The notes: generated by a model not told the origin, from the letters alone. DNA of 64,000 nt from Cohnella fermenti (GCF_004801405.1 NZ_SSOB01000030.1:1-64000), one strand, 5' to 3'. Shown: positions 1 through 8,769, counted from the stretch's first letter. Translations and numbers: made by a program.

Positions 1-123
1 CCCAGTGGCCTCTTTCATCGAACAAAATTCGCTTGAGAATATTCGGCTCCATGTTTCAAATGTACCAAACAACAAAGAGAACGTGAAGACCCACTCCACA
101 CCCGAAAAGTTATAAATTCTATT

Positions 124-172
124 ATGTCAAGAAAGGGTGTCCTTGCAAGCTCAAGCCTGCCAGGACACCCTT
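124..172 (-). terminator. terminator after ileS
   Basis: An 11-bp inverted repeat (133-143 pairing with 162-172, arm AAGGGTGTCCT) lies just after the ileS stop on the minus strand. The T-tract behind it is weak (TCTTGACAT), so the hairpin is clear but termination strength is uncertain. Bases 1-120 beyond it show no gene. Confidence 0.7.
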
Positions 173-196
173 CCGCTTCCATTCAAACAGAGGCTG

Positions 197-3100
197 TTAA
201 GAACGAATGGTCAAGCCGATCCACTTGTCACCGGCCTGAACCTTCTCCGCCCCGGACTCAGCTCCGAAGCTTACCTCGTTCACAAGCACATTCTCGCGCA
301 GCACGTGTTCGAACGCCTGCAGCGCCGCTTCCGTCTCGGCGTCAACGTCCAGCACAAGCGAGACGCGCTGCTCGACCTTCAGATCGAGCTTCTTGCGCAG
401 GTCCTGCACCGCGCGGATCACTTCGCGCACAAGCCCTTCCTGCTCCAGCTCCGGCGTGATGTCCGTGTTCAGCGCAACCGTCAGCCCGCTGCCGGACGCC
501 GACGCGAAGCCCGGCTTCGCCTGCTTCTCGACGAGCAGCTCGTCGAGCGTCACAGCGAGCGCCTCGCCTTCGGCAGACGTATAGTTCAGAACGCCGCCCG
601 TCACGACCGCGCGCGCCTCGTCCGCGCCGAAGCCCTTCAGCACGGCCTGGATCGGGCCGACGTGCTTGCCGTACTTCTTGCCGGCCGCCTTCAGGTTAAG
701 CTTCAGGCTGAAGTCGACGAACCCGCTGTCATCCGTCACAATCGTCAGCTTCTTGACGTTGAGCTCATCCTTGATGATATCCTCGTAGCCGAGAGCGTCG
801 AACTCTCCGCCAAGCGAGACGAGCAGCTCCGACAGCGGCTGGCGGTTCTTGATGCCGGCTTCGTTGCGCACGTTGCGCGCAAGCTCGACGATGTTGCGAG
901 CCGTCTCCATGTCCCGCTCCAGCTTCTCGTCGATCTTCGACTCGTCGGCCTGCGGGTAATCCGCCAGGTGGACGCTCTCGCCGCCGCCCAGATTGCCGTA
1001 GATGTCCTCGGCGACGAACGGCGTATACGGCGCGATCAAGCGGGAGAGCGTCAGCAGCGCTTCGCGCAGCGTCTGATACGCGTTAATCTTGTCTTCCGTC
1101 AGGCCGCTTCCCCAGAAGCGGTCGCGGGAACGGCGAACGTACCAGTTGGACAGCTCGTCGATGCATTGCTCGATCGCCTTGGCTGGATTCAGGAAGTCGT
1201 TCGCCTCGAGCCCGCTTCGGACGGTCGCGATCAGCGAATTGACGCGGGACAGAATCCAGCGGTCCAGCTTGTTCGTCGACTCGCCGGCTTGATGAGCCGG
1301 GTTGCTTGGAACGTAGCCGTCGATCGTCGCATACAGCGCGTAGAACGCATGCGTGTTCACCAGCGTATCGATGACCTTGGACTTCGCTTCGCCGACGATT
1401 CCCCTCGAGAACCGCTTGCTGTTCCACGGCACGCTGTCGGCGAGCAGCGCCCACCGCAGCGCATCGGTTCCAGCCTCGTTGATGATGTCCCACGGATCGA
1501 CGACATTGCCCTTGGACTTGCTCATCTTCTGCCCGTTCTCGTCGAGCACGTGCCCGGTCGAGATGACCGACTTGTACGGCGCCTTCCCGTTGTACAGCGT
1601 CGAGACGGCCAGCAGGCTGAAGAACCAGCCGCGCGTCTGGTCGATCCCTTCGCTGATGAAGTCGGCCGGATACTGCTCCGCGAACGTCTTCTCGTCGCCG
1701 AACGGATGATGGTACTGTGCGAACGGCATCGAGCCGCTGTCGAACCAGACGTCGATCACCTCCGGCGTACGGGTCATCGTGCCGCCGCATTCGCAGCGCA
1801 GCCGCACCTCGTCCACGTACGGCTTGTGCAGCTCCAGGTCCGCAGGCACGTCGCCGATCGCCAGCTCTCTCAGCTCGGCATGGCTGTGCGGCGCCTTCTC
1901 CTTGCCGCAGGTGTCGCACGTCCACACGTTAAGCGGCGTTCCCCAGTAGCGGTTGCGGCTGATGTTCCAGTCGACCAGTTCCTCGAGGAACTTGCCGAAG
2001 CGGCCGTCGCGCAGATGCTCCGGATACCACTTCACCGTCTTGTTGTTCGCGATCAATTGCTCCTTGACGGCGGTCGTGCGGATGAACCAGCTCTCCGTCG
2101 CATAATAGATCAGCGGGGTTTTGCAGCGCCAGCAGAACGGATAGCTGTGCTCGTATCTCTCCTTATGGTAGAGCAAGCCGCGCTCGGACAGCTTCCGGAC
2201 GATCTCGATGTCGACCTCGGGGTCCTTCACGAAGCGGCCGGCCATGTCCGTGACCGCATCGGTGTAACGCCCTTCGCCGTTCACCACCATCAGCATCGGA
2301 ATGCCGTGCTGCCGCGCCACGCGATAGTCGTCGTCGCCGTGCGCCGGCGCGATATGGACGATGCCGGTGCCGCTCGAATCGCTGACGTAATCGGCGTCGA
2401 TGATCCGGTACGCGTTCTCCACAACCACATAGGGGAAGAGCGGCTCGTACTCCAGTCCGACCAACTCGCTGCCCTTGACCGTTCCGAGCGGCTCGTAGTC
2501 GCCCTTCAGCACCTTCTCGGCAAGCGTTCCGGCGAGGATAAGCACTTCCTCCCCTTGCTTCACGCGCACATAGTCGATGTCCGGGTGTACGGCGAGCGCC
2601 ACATTGCCCGGCAGCGTCCAAGGCGTCGTCGTCCAAGCCAGCGCATACTCGCCGCTCTTCTTCAGCTTGAACTTCGCCGTCGCCGACAGGTCCTTGACGT
2701 CCTCGTAGCCTTGCGCGACCTCGTGCGAGCTGAGCGTCGTCTGGCAGTCCGGGCAGTACGGGCTGACGCGGTGCCCGCGGTAGAGCAGACCCTTGTCGTG
2801 GATCGTCGCGAGGATGTTCCAGACGCTCTCGATGTAACGGTTGTCGAGCGTGATGTACGGATTGTCGAGATCGGTCCAGTAGCCGATCGCCGCCGTCAGC
2901 TCGCGCCATTGCCGCTCGTACTCGAACACGCTCTCCTTGCACTTCTTGATGAACGGCTCAACGCCGTAATTCTCGATCTCCTGCTTGCCGGAGATGCCGA
3001 GCTGCTTCTCGACGCCAAGCTCGACCGGCAGCCCGTGCGTGTCCCAGCCCGCCTTGCGGATGACGCGGTAGCCGGACATCGTCTTGTAGCGGCTCATGAA

Positions 3101-3295
3101 GTCCTTGATAACGCGGCCAAGCACGTGCCCGATGTGAGGCTTGCCGTTCGCCGTCGGCGGCCCTTCGTAGAACACGAAGTTAGGCGCTTCCTTGCGATTG
3201 TCGATGGACTTCCTGAACGTATCTTCCTTATTCCACTTATCCAGCACGCGAAGCTCGCGGGCTCTCGCTTTCTCTTTGACGTCAACGCGGTTCAT
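197..3295 (-). CDS. ileS: isoleucyl-tRNA synthetase, eukaryote-like (type 2)
   Basis: Charges tRNA-Ile with isoleucine in the cytoplasm. Class I signatures are present: HIGH at residues 54-57 and KMSKS at 590-594. Between them is the CP1 editing domain (about 200-390) with WTTTPWTLPG and GIVHIAPAHG. Cysteine pairs CPDC at 181 and CDTC at 460 are likely metal sites. The protein is about 1032 residues and lacks the C-terminal zinc finger of the roughly 920-residue type 1 enzyme of Bacillus subtilis, so it belongs to the type 2 branch, which is known for natural mupirocin tolerance. The ATG at 3295 was chosen because GAGGGTGG lies 8 nt upstream; an in-frame GTG 12 nt earlier would overlap that site. 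A T-box leader and sigma-A promoter precede it. Confidence 0.96.
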   Translation of the reverse strand: MNRVDVKEKARARELRVLDKWNKEDTFRKSIDNRKEAPNFVFYEGPPTANGKPHIGHVLGRVIKDFMSRYKTMSGYRVIRKAGWDTHGLPVELGVEKQLGISGKQEIENYGVEPFIKKCKESVFEYERQWRELTAAIGYWTDLDNPYITLDNRYIESVWNILATIHDKGLLYRGHRVSPYCPDCQTTLSSHEVAQGYEDVKDLSATAKFKLKKSGEYALAWTTTPWTLPGNVALAVHPDIDYVRVKQGEEVLILAGTLAEKVLKGDYEPLGTVKGSELVGLEYEPLFPYVVVENAYRIIDADYVSDSSGTGIVHIAPAHGDDDYRVARQHGIPMLMVVNGEGRYTDAVTDMAGRFVKDPEVDIEIVRKLSERGLLYHKERYEHSYPFCWRCKTPLIYYATESWFIRTTAVKEQLIANNKTVKWYPEHLRDGRFGKFLEELVDWNISRNRYWGTPLNVWTCDTCGKEKAPHSHAELRELAIGDVPADLELHKPYVDEVRLRCECGGTMTRTPEVIDVWFDSGSMPFAQYHHPFGDEKTFAEQYPADFISEGIDQTRGWFFSLLAVSTLYNGKAPYKSVISTGHVLDENGQKMSKSKGNVVDPWDIINEAGTDALRWALLADSVPWNSKRFSRGIVGEAKSKVIDTLVNTHAFYALYATIDGYVPSNPAHQAGESTNKLDRWILSRVNSLIATVRSGLEANDFLNPAKAIEQCIDELSNWYVRRSRDRFWGSGLTEDKINAYQTLREALLTLSRLIAPYTPFVAEDIYGNLGGGESVHLADYPQADESKIDEKLERDMETARNIVELARNVRNEAGIKNRQPLSELLVSLGGEFDALGYEDIIKDELNVKKLTIVTDDSGFVDFSLKLNLKAAGKKYGKHVGPIQAVLKGFGADEARAVVTGGVLNYTSAEGEALAVTLDELLVEKQAKPGFASASGSGLTVALNTDITPELEQEGLVREVIRAVQDLRKKLDLKVEQRVSLVLDVDAETEAALQAFEHVLRENVLVNEVSFGAESGAEKVQAGDKWIGLTIRS

Positions 3296-3316
3296 GTCAC
3301 CAGCCACCCTCTTCGG

Positions 3317-3645
3317 AAAATAAATAAAACCCCGCCCCTGGCAAAAGGGACGAGGTTAATTCTCGCGATACCACCCTTGTTCCGACGTCTGCCAATCACG
3401 AGGATTGCGGGACTTCGGCACTTGAGAACGCGGCGTTATCGCGCCGCGCGCCCCCATTAACGGAGGGGAAGCCGTTCTCGCTTAGCGGATCGCGCCGTCT
3501 TGGGCACAAGCCGTTCGGCGAGCCGTCTCGGGGAGGATATGCCGCCTTCGCTTCACGCTGGCTCGCACCGGCCGCCAGCTCTCTGGGATCGGCTCATGGG
3601 GCACTTGTTCCCGTCAAGGACTTTCGCTTATCGTTTGCTTCCCTT
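3317..3645 (-). promoter_or_regulatory. T-box riboswitch leader of ileS
   Basis: The leader senses uncharged tRNA-Ile. On the minus strand it carries the T-box core GGGTGGTATCGCG (3363-3375), followed by a terminator whose arms ACCTCGTCCCT and AGGGGCGGGGT are separated by a short loop and followed by TTTATTTATTTT (3317-3357). Further 5' are the stem I motifs AGAGAG and CGGTGCGAG (3551-3590). A candidate specifier AUC, an isoleucine codon, lies at 3536-3538. The core has TATC where most T-boxes have TACC. Element and specifier agree with the downstream gene. Confidence 0.9.
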
Positions 3646-3646
3646 C

Positions 3647-3675
3647 TTTATAACTCTTCTCGGGCCGTTTGTCAA
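3647..3675 (-). promoter_or_regulatory. sigma-A promoter of the ileS T-box transcript
   Basis: A perfect -35 TTGACA (3670-3675), a 17-nt spacer and -10 TATAAA (3647-3652) sit directly 5' of the T-box stem I and downstream of divIVA. Confidence 0.85.
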
Positions 3676-3720
3676 TTCGTGCAGAAGCCCGGCGAGAGCC
3701 CCGAAGAGTTACAGATAGAG

Positions 3721-4218
3721 CTACAGACTGCCCGAGCCTTCGCGAAGGCGCGACTCGCTGCTGTCCAGCGAATCCCAGCCGTCCTGGCTGAGCAGCTCCA
3801 TCTGCGATTCGATCAGAGCGCGGAAGCGGGCGCGGTAGATCGCGGCCTGCTTCTTGAGCTCCTCGGCTTCCATCGCGATCTTGCGGCTCTTGACGAGCGA
3901 ATCGTTGATGATCCGGTCGGCATTCTTCTCCGCTTCCTTCACGATGAGCTGGGCTTCCTTCTTCGCGTTGTTCTTGAGCTCGTCGGCCGCTTCCTGCGCG
4001 ACGATGATCGTCTTGCTCAGCGTCTCTTCGATGTTGGCGAAGTGGCCGAGCTTCTCCTGAACGGTGCCAAGCTGGCTCTGCAGCTCCTTGTTCTCGCGGA
4101 TAAGCAATTCGTAGTCCTTGATGATCTGATCCAGGAATTCGTTAACCTCGTCCTCATCATATCCTCGCAGACGCTTGCCGAATTCCTTGTTATGAATGTC
4201 CAGTGGAGTAAGTGGCAT
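3721..4218 (-). CDS. divIVA: cell-division initiation protein DivIVA
   Basis: A membrane-curvature-sensing scaffold that gathers at septa and poles and recruits Min and sporulation partners. The 165 residues start with the conserved lipid-binding region (MPLTPLDIHNKEF, then RGYDEDEVNEFLDQI) and continue as a long coiled coil rich in Glu, Lys and Ala to about residue 140. The length matches the B. subtilis protein (164). GGGAGGT lies 7 nt before the ATG. It is the last gene of the ylmD-ylmE-sepF-ylmG-ylmH-divIVA run, and the ileS promoter follows it. Confidence 0.95.
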   Translation of the reverse strand: MPLTPLDIHNKEFGKRLRGYDEDEVNEFLDQIIKDYELLIRENKELQSQLGTVQEKLGHFANIEETLSKTIIVAQEAADELKNNAKKEAQLIVKEAEKNADRIINDSLVKSRKIAMEAEELKKQAAIYRARFRALIESQMELLSQDGWDSLDSSESRLREGSGSL

Positions 4219-4318
4219 GAGCGTACCTCCCGTTTCTTTGTCCGTATGTATCGGTTAACCCGCTTCTATACCTTCATTTCGACGGAAGATGCTATTTTCC
4301 TCCTTCCTCCTGTCCCGA

Positions 4319-5104
4319 TTACACAAATTTCCCGATCCGCACCCGAATTCTTCCGCTCTTGGATACGCCGTCGATCGCAAGCACCTTGAAGCGGCCGAAG
4401 CCCTTCATCGAGACGATGTCGCCCTCCCGAAGCTGAGCGGAAGGGTCCTCCGCCGGCTTCCAGTTGACGCGGCATCGTCCCGCGCGGATCGGGTCCATAA
4501 TCTTCGCCCGGCTGAGCCGGAACGCATCGCTCGCCACGCCGTCCAGCCGCAGCGAAGCGACGGACAGCGCCATCTCCTCCAGCTCGGGCCTCACCGCCTT
4601 CAGTCCGTCAAGCCCGATGACCGAGGCGCGCACCTCGACCCGATGCGCCTGGCGCAAGTGCCCGGTCAGGAAGTCGCCGATCTCCTCGGCGATCAGCACA
4701 TGGCAGCCGTCCTCCCGGGGATGAATATCCCCGATCTTGTCCCTCTTCATTCCAAGGCCGAGCAGCGCGCCGAGATAGTCGCCATGGTCGAGCTCGCCGA
4801 TCCGGCGATCGTCGGAGACGATGTCCAGCACCCCGATTCCGATCGGCTCGTCCTCCAGAGGCCGATAATCCGGCGCGACGATAGCCCGCCGGCGCTCGGC
4901 GTCCTCGCCGCCCCCGTCGAGACGAATCGCGACATCAGGATGCTTGTTGGCCAGCGTAAACAAAATATGCGCCTGGCGCGGATCGAGAAAGTCGGTACGC
5001 CGAACTTGATGAAGCTCGGCGGCCCGCTCGACCCACTCCCAGGCGCGATCGACGAACGACTTCTCATCGGGATGGAAATGTTCGTAGATATCGGCATGCG
5101 GCAT
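4319..5104 (-). CDS. ylmH: YlmH, S4-domain RNA-binding protein
   Basis: A 261-residue cytosolic protein with an N-terminal YlmH region and a C-terminal S4 domain (from about residue 180, LRLDGVASDAFRLSRAKI through LREGDIVSMKGFGRFKV). In B. subtilis YlmH binds the 50S subunit and takes part in rescue of stalled nascent chains (RQC pathway); that role is known for the family and only inferred here. The gene keeps its standard place between ylmG and divIVA. The ribosome site is modest (AAAGGGA, about 10 nt upstream). Confidence 0.92.
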   Translation of the reverse strand: MPHADIYEHFHPDEKSFVDRAWEWVERAAELHQVRRTDFLDPRQAHILFTLANKHPDVAIRLDGGGEDAERRRAIVAPDYRPLEDEPIGIGVLDIVSDDRRIGELDHGDYLGALLGLGMKRDKIGDIHPREDGCHVLIAEEIGDFLTGHLRQAHRVEVRASVIGLDGLKAVRPELEEMALSVASLRLDGVASDAFRLSRAKIMDPIRAGRCRVNWKPAEDPSAQLREGDIVSMKGFGRFKVLAIDGVSKSGRIRVRIGKFV

Positions 5105-5142
5105 GCTTGATCGTTCCCTTTCCCAGCGTGCGGTCGGCGTGA

Positions 5143-5409
5143 TCAGACGAACACGTCGAGCACGGTTTTAAGGCCCATGACGACGAACTGCAGCGCGATC
5201 AGGGCGATGATCGGAGAGATATCCAGAATGCCGCCGATCGGCGGAATGAACCTGCGGAAGATCGACAGATAAGGCTCGACGATCTTGCCCAGCAGTTCGC
5301 CGACGAAGCTGGTCTTCACAGCCGGCACCCAAGACATCAGCACGTAGATCAGAATCATGTAGAAGTACACCTGGTACACAAAATCGATAATCTTGAACAC
5401 TTCGCTCAA
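5143..5409 (-). CDS. ylmG: YlmG / YggT family membrane protein
   Basis: A small integral membrane protein (88 residues) of the YggT family with two hydrophobic segments (IDFVYQVYFYMILIYVLMSW and the C-terminal PIIALIALQFVVMGL) around the conserved PYLSIFRRFIPPIGGILDISP region. The open frame runs further upstream, but GAGGTGA lies 8 nt before a TTG at 5407-5409, just after the sepF stop, so TTG is the likely start. YlmG homologues act in division and nucleoid organisation; the exact role here is inferred from position. Confidence 0.88.
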   Translation of the reverse strand: MSEVFKIIDFVYQVYFYMILIYVLMSWVPAVKTSFVGELLGKIVEPYLSIFRRFIPPIGGILDISPIIALIALQFVVMGLKTVLDVFV

Positions 5410-5416
5410 CTCGAGG

Positions 5417-5869
5417 TCACCTCGTCTTGGTATAGTCGGCGTCCTCTCCCAGCATCTCCGATATGGTTCCCGAAATCTCCACCGAATCCGGCGTGCACAT
5501 GAAAATATTCGGGCCAAGCTTGGAGATGTGTCCGCCCAGAGCGTATACGGTTCCGCTCAGGAAGTCGACGATCCGCACCGCCTGCTCCCTGCGTACGCGC
5601 TGCAGGTTGATCACGATGCTTCTTCTGGACTTCAAGTGGTCGGCGATCTCCTGCGCCTCGTCGTAAGTGCGAGGCTCGGTGAGCACGACCCGGGCGTTCT
5701 TCTGGGAATGAATACTGACGACATTGTTCTTACTCGTATGTTTACGGGTCTCAAACGGAGTGGTTTCAACTTCTTGTTCGTCTTCCACGCCATAACTCTC
5801 GTCGCGATCGGCCGGAGCTTCCTCCTCCTGAAGTCCCAGGTAGTTCAAAAATTTGTTCATCACGCTCAT
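5417..5869 (-). CDS. sepF: cell-division protein SepF
   Basis: A cytosolic FtsZ-binding protein that forms rings and, with FtsA, ties the Z-ring to the membrane. It has 150 residues: the N-terminal amphipathic membrane anchor MSVMNKFLNYLGLQ, an acidic and Ser-rich linker (about 17-60), then the compact SepF fold (from ARVVLTEPRTYDEAQ to the C-terminus) with SIVINLQRV and FLSGTVYALGG. The start is set by GGGAGGG 7-9 nt before ATG 5869; the frame is open upstream into ylmE. It sits between ylmE and ylmG. Confidence 0.95.
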   Translation of the reverse strand: MSVMNKFLNYLGLQEEEAPADRDESYGVEDEQEVETTPFETRKHTSKNNVVSIHSQKNARVVLTEPRTYDEAQEIADHLKSRRSIVINLQRVRREQAVRIVDFLSGTVYALGGHISKLGPNIFMCTPDSVEISGTISEMLGEDADYTKTR

Positions 5870-5921
5870 TAACGGTCCCTCCCTTATTGGCCGATCCGGA
5901 TCGATCCCATGCGACCGAGAA

Positions 5922-6617
5922 TCAGGCTTCCTCTTCTTCCTTACCCACCAAGACGGTTCCGAGACGAACCCAGGTAGCGCCTTCTTCGATCGCCACCTCG
6001 AAGTCCCCCGACATGCCCATCGACAATTCCGCAAGCTCGTTCCCGAACACACCGCCAGCATTAAGCTTGTCCTTCAGCAGCCGGAGCTCCCGGAATACCG
6101 GGCGAGCCTCTTCGGCTTCCAGCTCGATCGGCGCCATCGTCATGAGTCCGATCGGACGAATATGGCGCAGCGGACGGATCGCTGCGGCGAAGTCCGCCGC
6201 CTCGTTCGGGCTCAGGCCGTGCTTGGACTCCTCGCCGGACACGTTCACCTGCACGAAACAAGGAACGACGATGCCGAGCGCGGACGCCCGCTTCTCGATC
6301 TCCTCCGCCAGCGACAGCCGATCGAGAGAATGAATATAATCGAACCGACCGACGACCTCCCTGACCTTCTTGGTCTGCAGCGAGCCGATGAAGTGGAACG
6401 AGGCTTGTCCGCGAAGAAGGTTCCACTTCTCCTCCGACGCCGGCCAGCGGTTCTCTCCAAGCTGGGTAATTCCTTGTTCGACGACGGCGCGGGCCGCGGC
6501 GGCGGACACGTACTTCGTGACGGCGACAACGCGCACATCCTCCCGCTTCCTTCCGCTGCGCTCGCAAGCGGCCGCGATTCTTCTGTCCACTTCCGTAATG
6601 CGGTCTGCCAACGCCAT
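5922..6617 (-). CDS. ylmE: PLP-homeostasis protein, YggS/YlmE family
   Basis: A single-domain TIM-barrel protein (231 residues) that binds pyridoxal phosphate and balances the cell's PLP and amino/keto-acid pools. Visible signatures: the PLP-lysine region VRVVAVTKYV, GENRWPASEEKW, HFIGSLQTKK, and the phosphate-binding LSMGMSGDFEVAI. ATG 6617 follows GAGGGGA that lies inside the end of ylmD (5-nt gap), so the two genes are translationally coupled. Confidence 0.93.
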   Translation of the reverse strand: MALADRITEVDRRIAAACERSGRKREDVRVVAVTKYVSAAAARAVVEQGITQLGENRWPASEEKWNLLRGQASFHFIGSLQTKKVREVVGRFDYIHSLDRLSLAEEIEKRASALGIVVPCFVQVNVSGEESKHGLSPNEAADFAAAIRPLRHIRPIGLMTMAPIELEAEEARPVFRELRLLKDKLNAGGVFGNELAELSMGMSGDFEVAIEEGATWVRLGTVLVGKEEEEA

Positions 6618-6622
6618 GAAGC

Positions 6623-7477
6623 TTATCCCCTCTTCAGTCCGAGCCAGCTCATCATGCGGCCGGTCGCGCCCTTCTCCTTGCGGTGCGAGAAGAAGAGGTC
6701 GGTGCGACAGCCTGTGCACCATGTTGACAATTCGATGCGGCTCGGCAAAATTCCTGCTTTTATCATAAGGTGTCGGTTAAATTCTTTCAAGTTTATCCGG
6801 GCTCGCCCTTCTTTGACATCCAGAACCAAGGAAGCGGCTCCCTCCTGAAGATAGCCGTCGAGTTCTGCGGCAAGCGGCCTGACATGCTTCAGAACGGCCT
6901 CGTCGACCTCGTAGCAGCAGGCTCCGATCGAAGGGCCGACGGCTGCCAGCAGCCGCTCCGGCTTCGTTCCGTACAGGCGGCCCATCGCCTCGACCGTTGC
7001 GGCCGCAACGTCCGCTGCGGTTCCCTTCCAGCCGGCGTGCGCCAGTCCGATCGCATTCGCCTCGGGATCGTAGAAGTAGAGCGGCACGCAATCGGCGAAG
7101 AACATCGTCAGCAGAGCCTCCGGCTCGCGGGTCACGAGCGCATCCGCATCCGGTATCGCGGACTCCCGATCCAGTCGGCCGCGTCCCGCATCCTTCGCGC
7201 TCACTTCGTATACACGGCTGCCGTGAACCTGCTCCGCGCACGTCCAAGCCTCGAACGGCCGGCCGAGCGTCTCCGTTACCCTCCTGCGGTTCGCGATCAC
7301 ATCCTCCGGGCTGTCGCCGACGTGAAGCGCCGTATTCAGCGAATGCCGAGGCTCCGCGCTGACACCCCCGTGCCGGGTCGAGAAGCCGGCGGTCAGCCCC
7401 CAGCGGCTCTCCCACGCTTCCAGATGAAGCAGCTCCGCGGAACCTTGCGGCCTCTGTGGACGAATAAACGGTTCCAT
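6623..7477 (-). CDS. ylmD: YlmD, laccase-domain (YfiH/PgeF) protein
   Basis: A member of the former multicopper polyphenol oxidoreductase family, now known as a zinc-dependent purine nucleoside-processing enzyme and, in E. coli (PgeF), a peptidoglycan-editing factor. The predicted zinc ligands are His85, Cys130 (MFFADCVPLY) and His147 (LAHAGWKG). It has 284 residues from ATG 7477, which has GGGAGGTGA 9 nt upstream; the frame is open 15 codons further. It opens the ylmD-to-divIVA operon, since a terminator closes ylmC just upstream. Confidence 0.92.
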   Translation of the reverse strand: MEPFIRPQRPQGSAELLHLEAWESRWGLTAGFSTRHGGVSAEPRHSLNTALHVGDSPEDVIANRRRVTETLGRPFEAWTCAEQVHGSRVYEVSAKDAGRGRLDRESAIPDADALVTREPEALLTMFFADCVPLYFYDPEANAIGLAHAGWKGTAADVAAATVEAMGRLYGTKPERLLAAVGPSIGACCYEVDEAVLKHVRPLAAELDGYLQEGAASLVLDVKEGRARINLKEFNRHLMIKAGILPSRIELSTWCTGCRTDLFFSHRKEKGATGRMMSWLGLKRG

Positions 7478-7524
7478 AAGCGATTCACCTCCCGACACCA
7501 AGTGTATCACAGCCCGCCTCATTT

Positions 7525-7561
7525 GGGAAAAGAAAGGAATCGAACGCTAGCGTCCGATTCC
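7525..7561 (-). terminator. terminator overlapping the ylmC stop
   Basis: On the minus strand a nearly perfect palindrome (GGAATCGGACGCTAGCGT followed by TCGATTCC, 7536-7561) is followed by TTTCTTTTCC. The ylmC stop TAG is inside the hairpin, so ylmC ends the upstream transcript and ylmD starts a new one. Confidence 0.8.
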
Positions 7562-7822
7562 CTCCATCTCCTCCGTCTTGTAAGCCTTCGCATCGTCCAG
7601 CCTGACGAGCACGACGTCCGCTCCGATCTTCACGATATTGCGCCACGGAATGATCACGTCGTTCCCTCCCCCGAACATGCCGAAGAATCGGCTCACCGTC
7701 GGCACCACGATGGAATCGATTCTTCCTTGACGCAGATCGAGTTCCAGGTCGGTCACCTGACCGAGTTTTCTGCCGTCCACGATGTTGATGACGTCCTTCG
7801 TCTGGAAATCGGATATTTTCAT
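7547..7822 (-). CDS. ylmC: YlmC/YmxH family sporulation protein (PRC-barrel)
   Basis: A small PRC-barrel protein (91 residues: MKISDFQTKDVINIVDGRKLGQVTDLELDL, then VIIPWRNIVKIGADVVLV). The family is limited to spore formers and lies next to sigG; no biochemical role is established. ATG 7822 follows GGCGGGGA. It lies between the terminator after sigG and its own terminator, so it may have its own promoter. Confidence 0.88.
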   Translation of the reverse strand: MKISDFQTKDVINIVDGRKLGQVTDLELDLRQGRIDSIVVPTVSRFFGMFGGGNDVIIPWRNIVKIGADVVLVRLDDAKAYKTEEMEGIGR

Positions 7823-7909
7823 CAACGTCCCCGCCTTTCCCAGCCGGCGCTCCTTAAGACCTACACCCTTCCCCTTCATTATATGTGCCTAGTCCCGAAA
7901 ATGTACGGT

Positions 7910-7954
7910 AAAAAAGAACGAGGCTTGCGCAGCGTTCCCGCCGCCTAAGCCTCG
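7910..7954 (-). terminator. terminator after sigG
   Basis: Arms CGAGGCTT (7919-7926) and AAGCCTCG (7947-7954) with a T-rich tail (TTCTTTTTTAC) follow the sigG stop on the minus strand. Confidence 0.8.
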
Positions 7955-7986
7955 CTTCGCATGCGCGTATCCGACATGCGCTTAAA

Positions 7987-8769
7987 TTACGTCTTGACGT
8001 GCTTCTGCATCTGCTGGATGGCGGATTTCTCGAGCCTGGACACCTGCGCTTGCGAGATCCCGATCTCGTCGGCGACCTCCATCTGCGTCTTGCCTTCGAA
8101 GAACCTCATCGACAGGATCATCTTCTCCCGATCGTTAAGCTTGCGCATCGCTTCCCGAAGCGCGATCTCCTCGATCCATTGAATGTCCTTGTTGCGTTCG
8201 TCGCTGATCTGGTCCATGACGAAGATCGGATCTCCTCCGTCGTGGTAGATCGGCTCGAACAGGGATACCGGGTCCTGGATTGCATCAAGCGCGAACACGA
8301 TATCCTCCTTCGGCACGTTCAGCACCTCGGAGATCTCGAGAATCGTCGGTTCCCGCGAATGCTGGTTCGTCAACTGATCGCGAATCTGCAGCGCCTTGTA
8401 TGCGATATCCCTAAGGCTTCTGGATACCCGAATCGGATTGTTGTCGCGCAGGTAGCGGCGGATCTCGCCGATAATCATCGGCACCGCGTACGTCGAGAAG
8501 CGCACGTTCTGGCCCAGATCGAAGTTGTCGATCGCCTTCATGAGGCCGATGCAGCCGACCTGGAACAGATCGTCGACGAACTCTCCGCGGTTGTTGAATC
8601 GTTGGATGACGCTAAGCACGAGACGCAAGTTGCCGTTGACCAACTTCTCCCGTGCTTCCAATTCCCCACGGGTCTGCAGAGCGAGAAACAACTCCCTCAT
8701 TTCGGCGTTCGTAAGTACAGGCAGCTTGGAGGTGTCCACTCCACAAATCTCCACTTTGTTGCGGGTCAA
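7987..8769 (-). CDS. sigG: RNA polymerase sigma-G, late forespore
   Basis: The forespore-specific sigma factor active after engulfment. The 260 residues match the family length and contain region 2 (FNNRGEFVDDLFQVGCIGLMK and FDLGQNVRFSTYAVPMIIGEIRR), region 3 and a region 4 helix-turn-helix (TQMEVADEIGISQAQVSRLEKSA). The N-terminus MTRNKVEICGVDTSKLP is the diagnostic sigma-G start. The start codon is TTG with GGGAGGA 8 nt upstream. It follows sigE with a 98-nt gap that can hold its own promoter. Confidence 0.97.
   Translation of the reverse strand: MTRNKVEICGVDTSKLPVLTNAEMRELFLALQTRGELEAREKLVNGNLRLVLSVIQRFNNRGEFVDDLFQVGCIGLMKAIDNFDLGQNVRFSTYAVPMIIGEIRRYLRDNNPIRVSRSLRDIAYKALQIRDQLTNQHSREPTILEISEVLNVPKEDIVFALDAIQDPVSLFEPIYHDGGDPIFVMDQISDERNKDIQWIEEIALREAMRKLNDREKMILSMRFFEGKTQMEVADEIGISQAQVSRLEKSAIQQMQKHVKT

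Noticed and set aside
137..3460. 1107-codon open frame on the plus strand opposite ileS
   Set aside because: It is the antisense shadow of a clear IleRS gene in GC-rich DNA; it has no recognisable domains and runs into the T-box.
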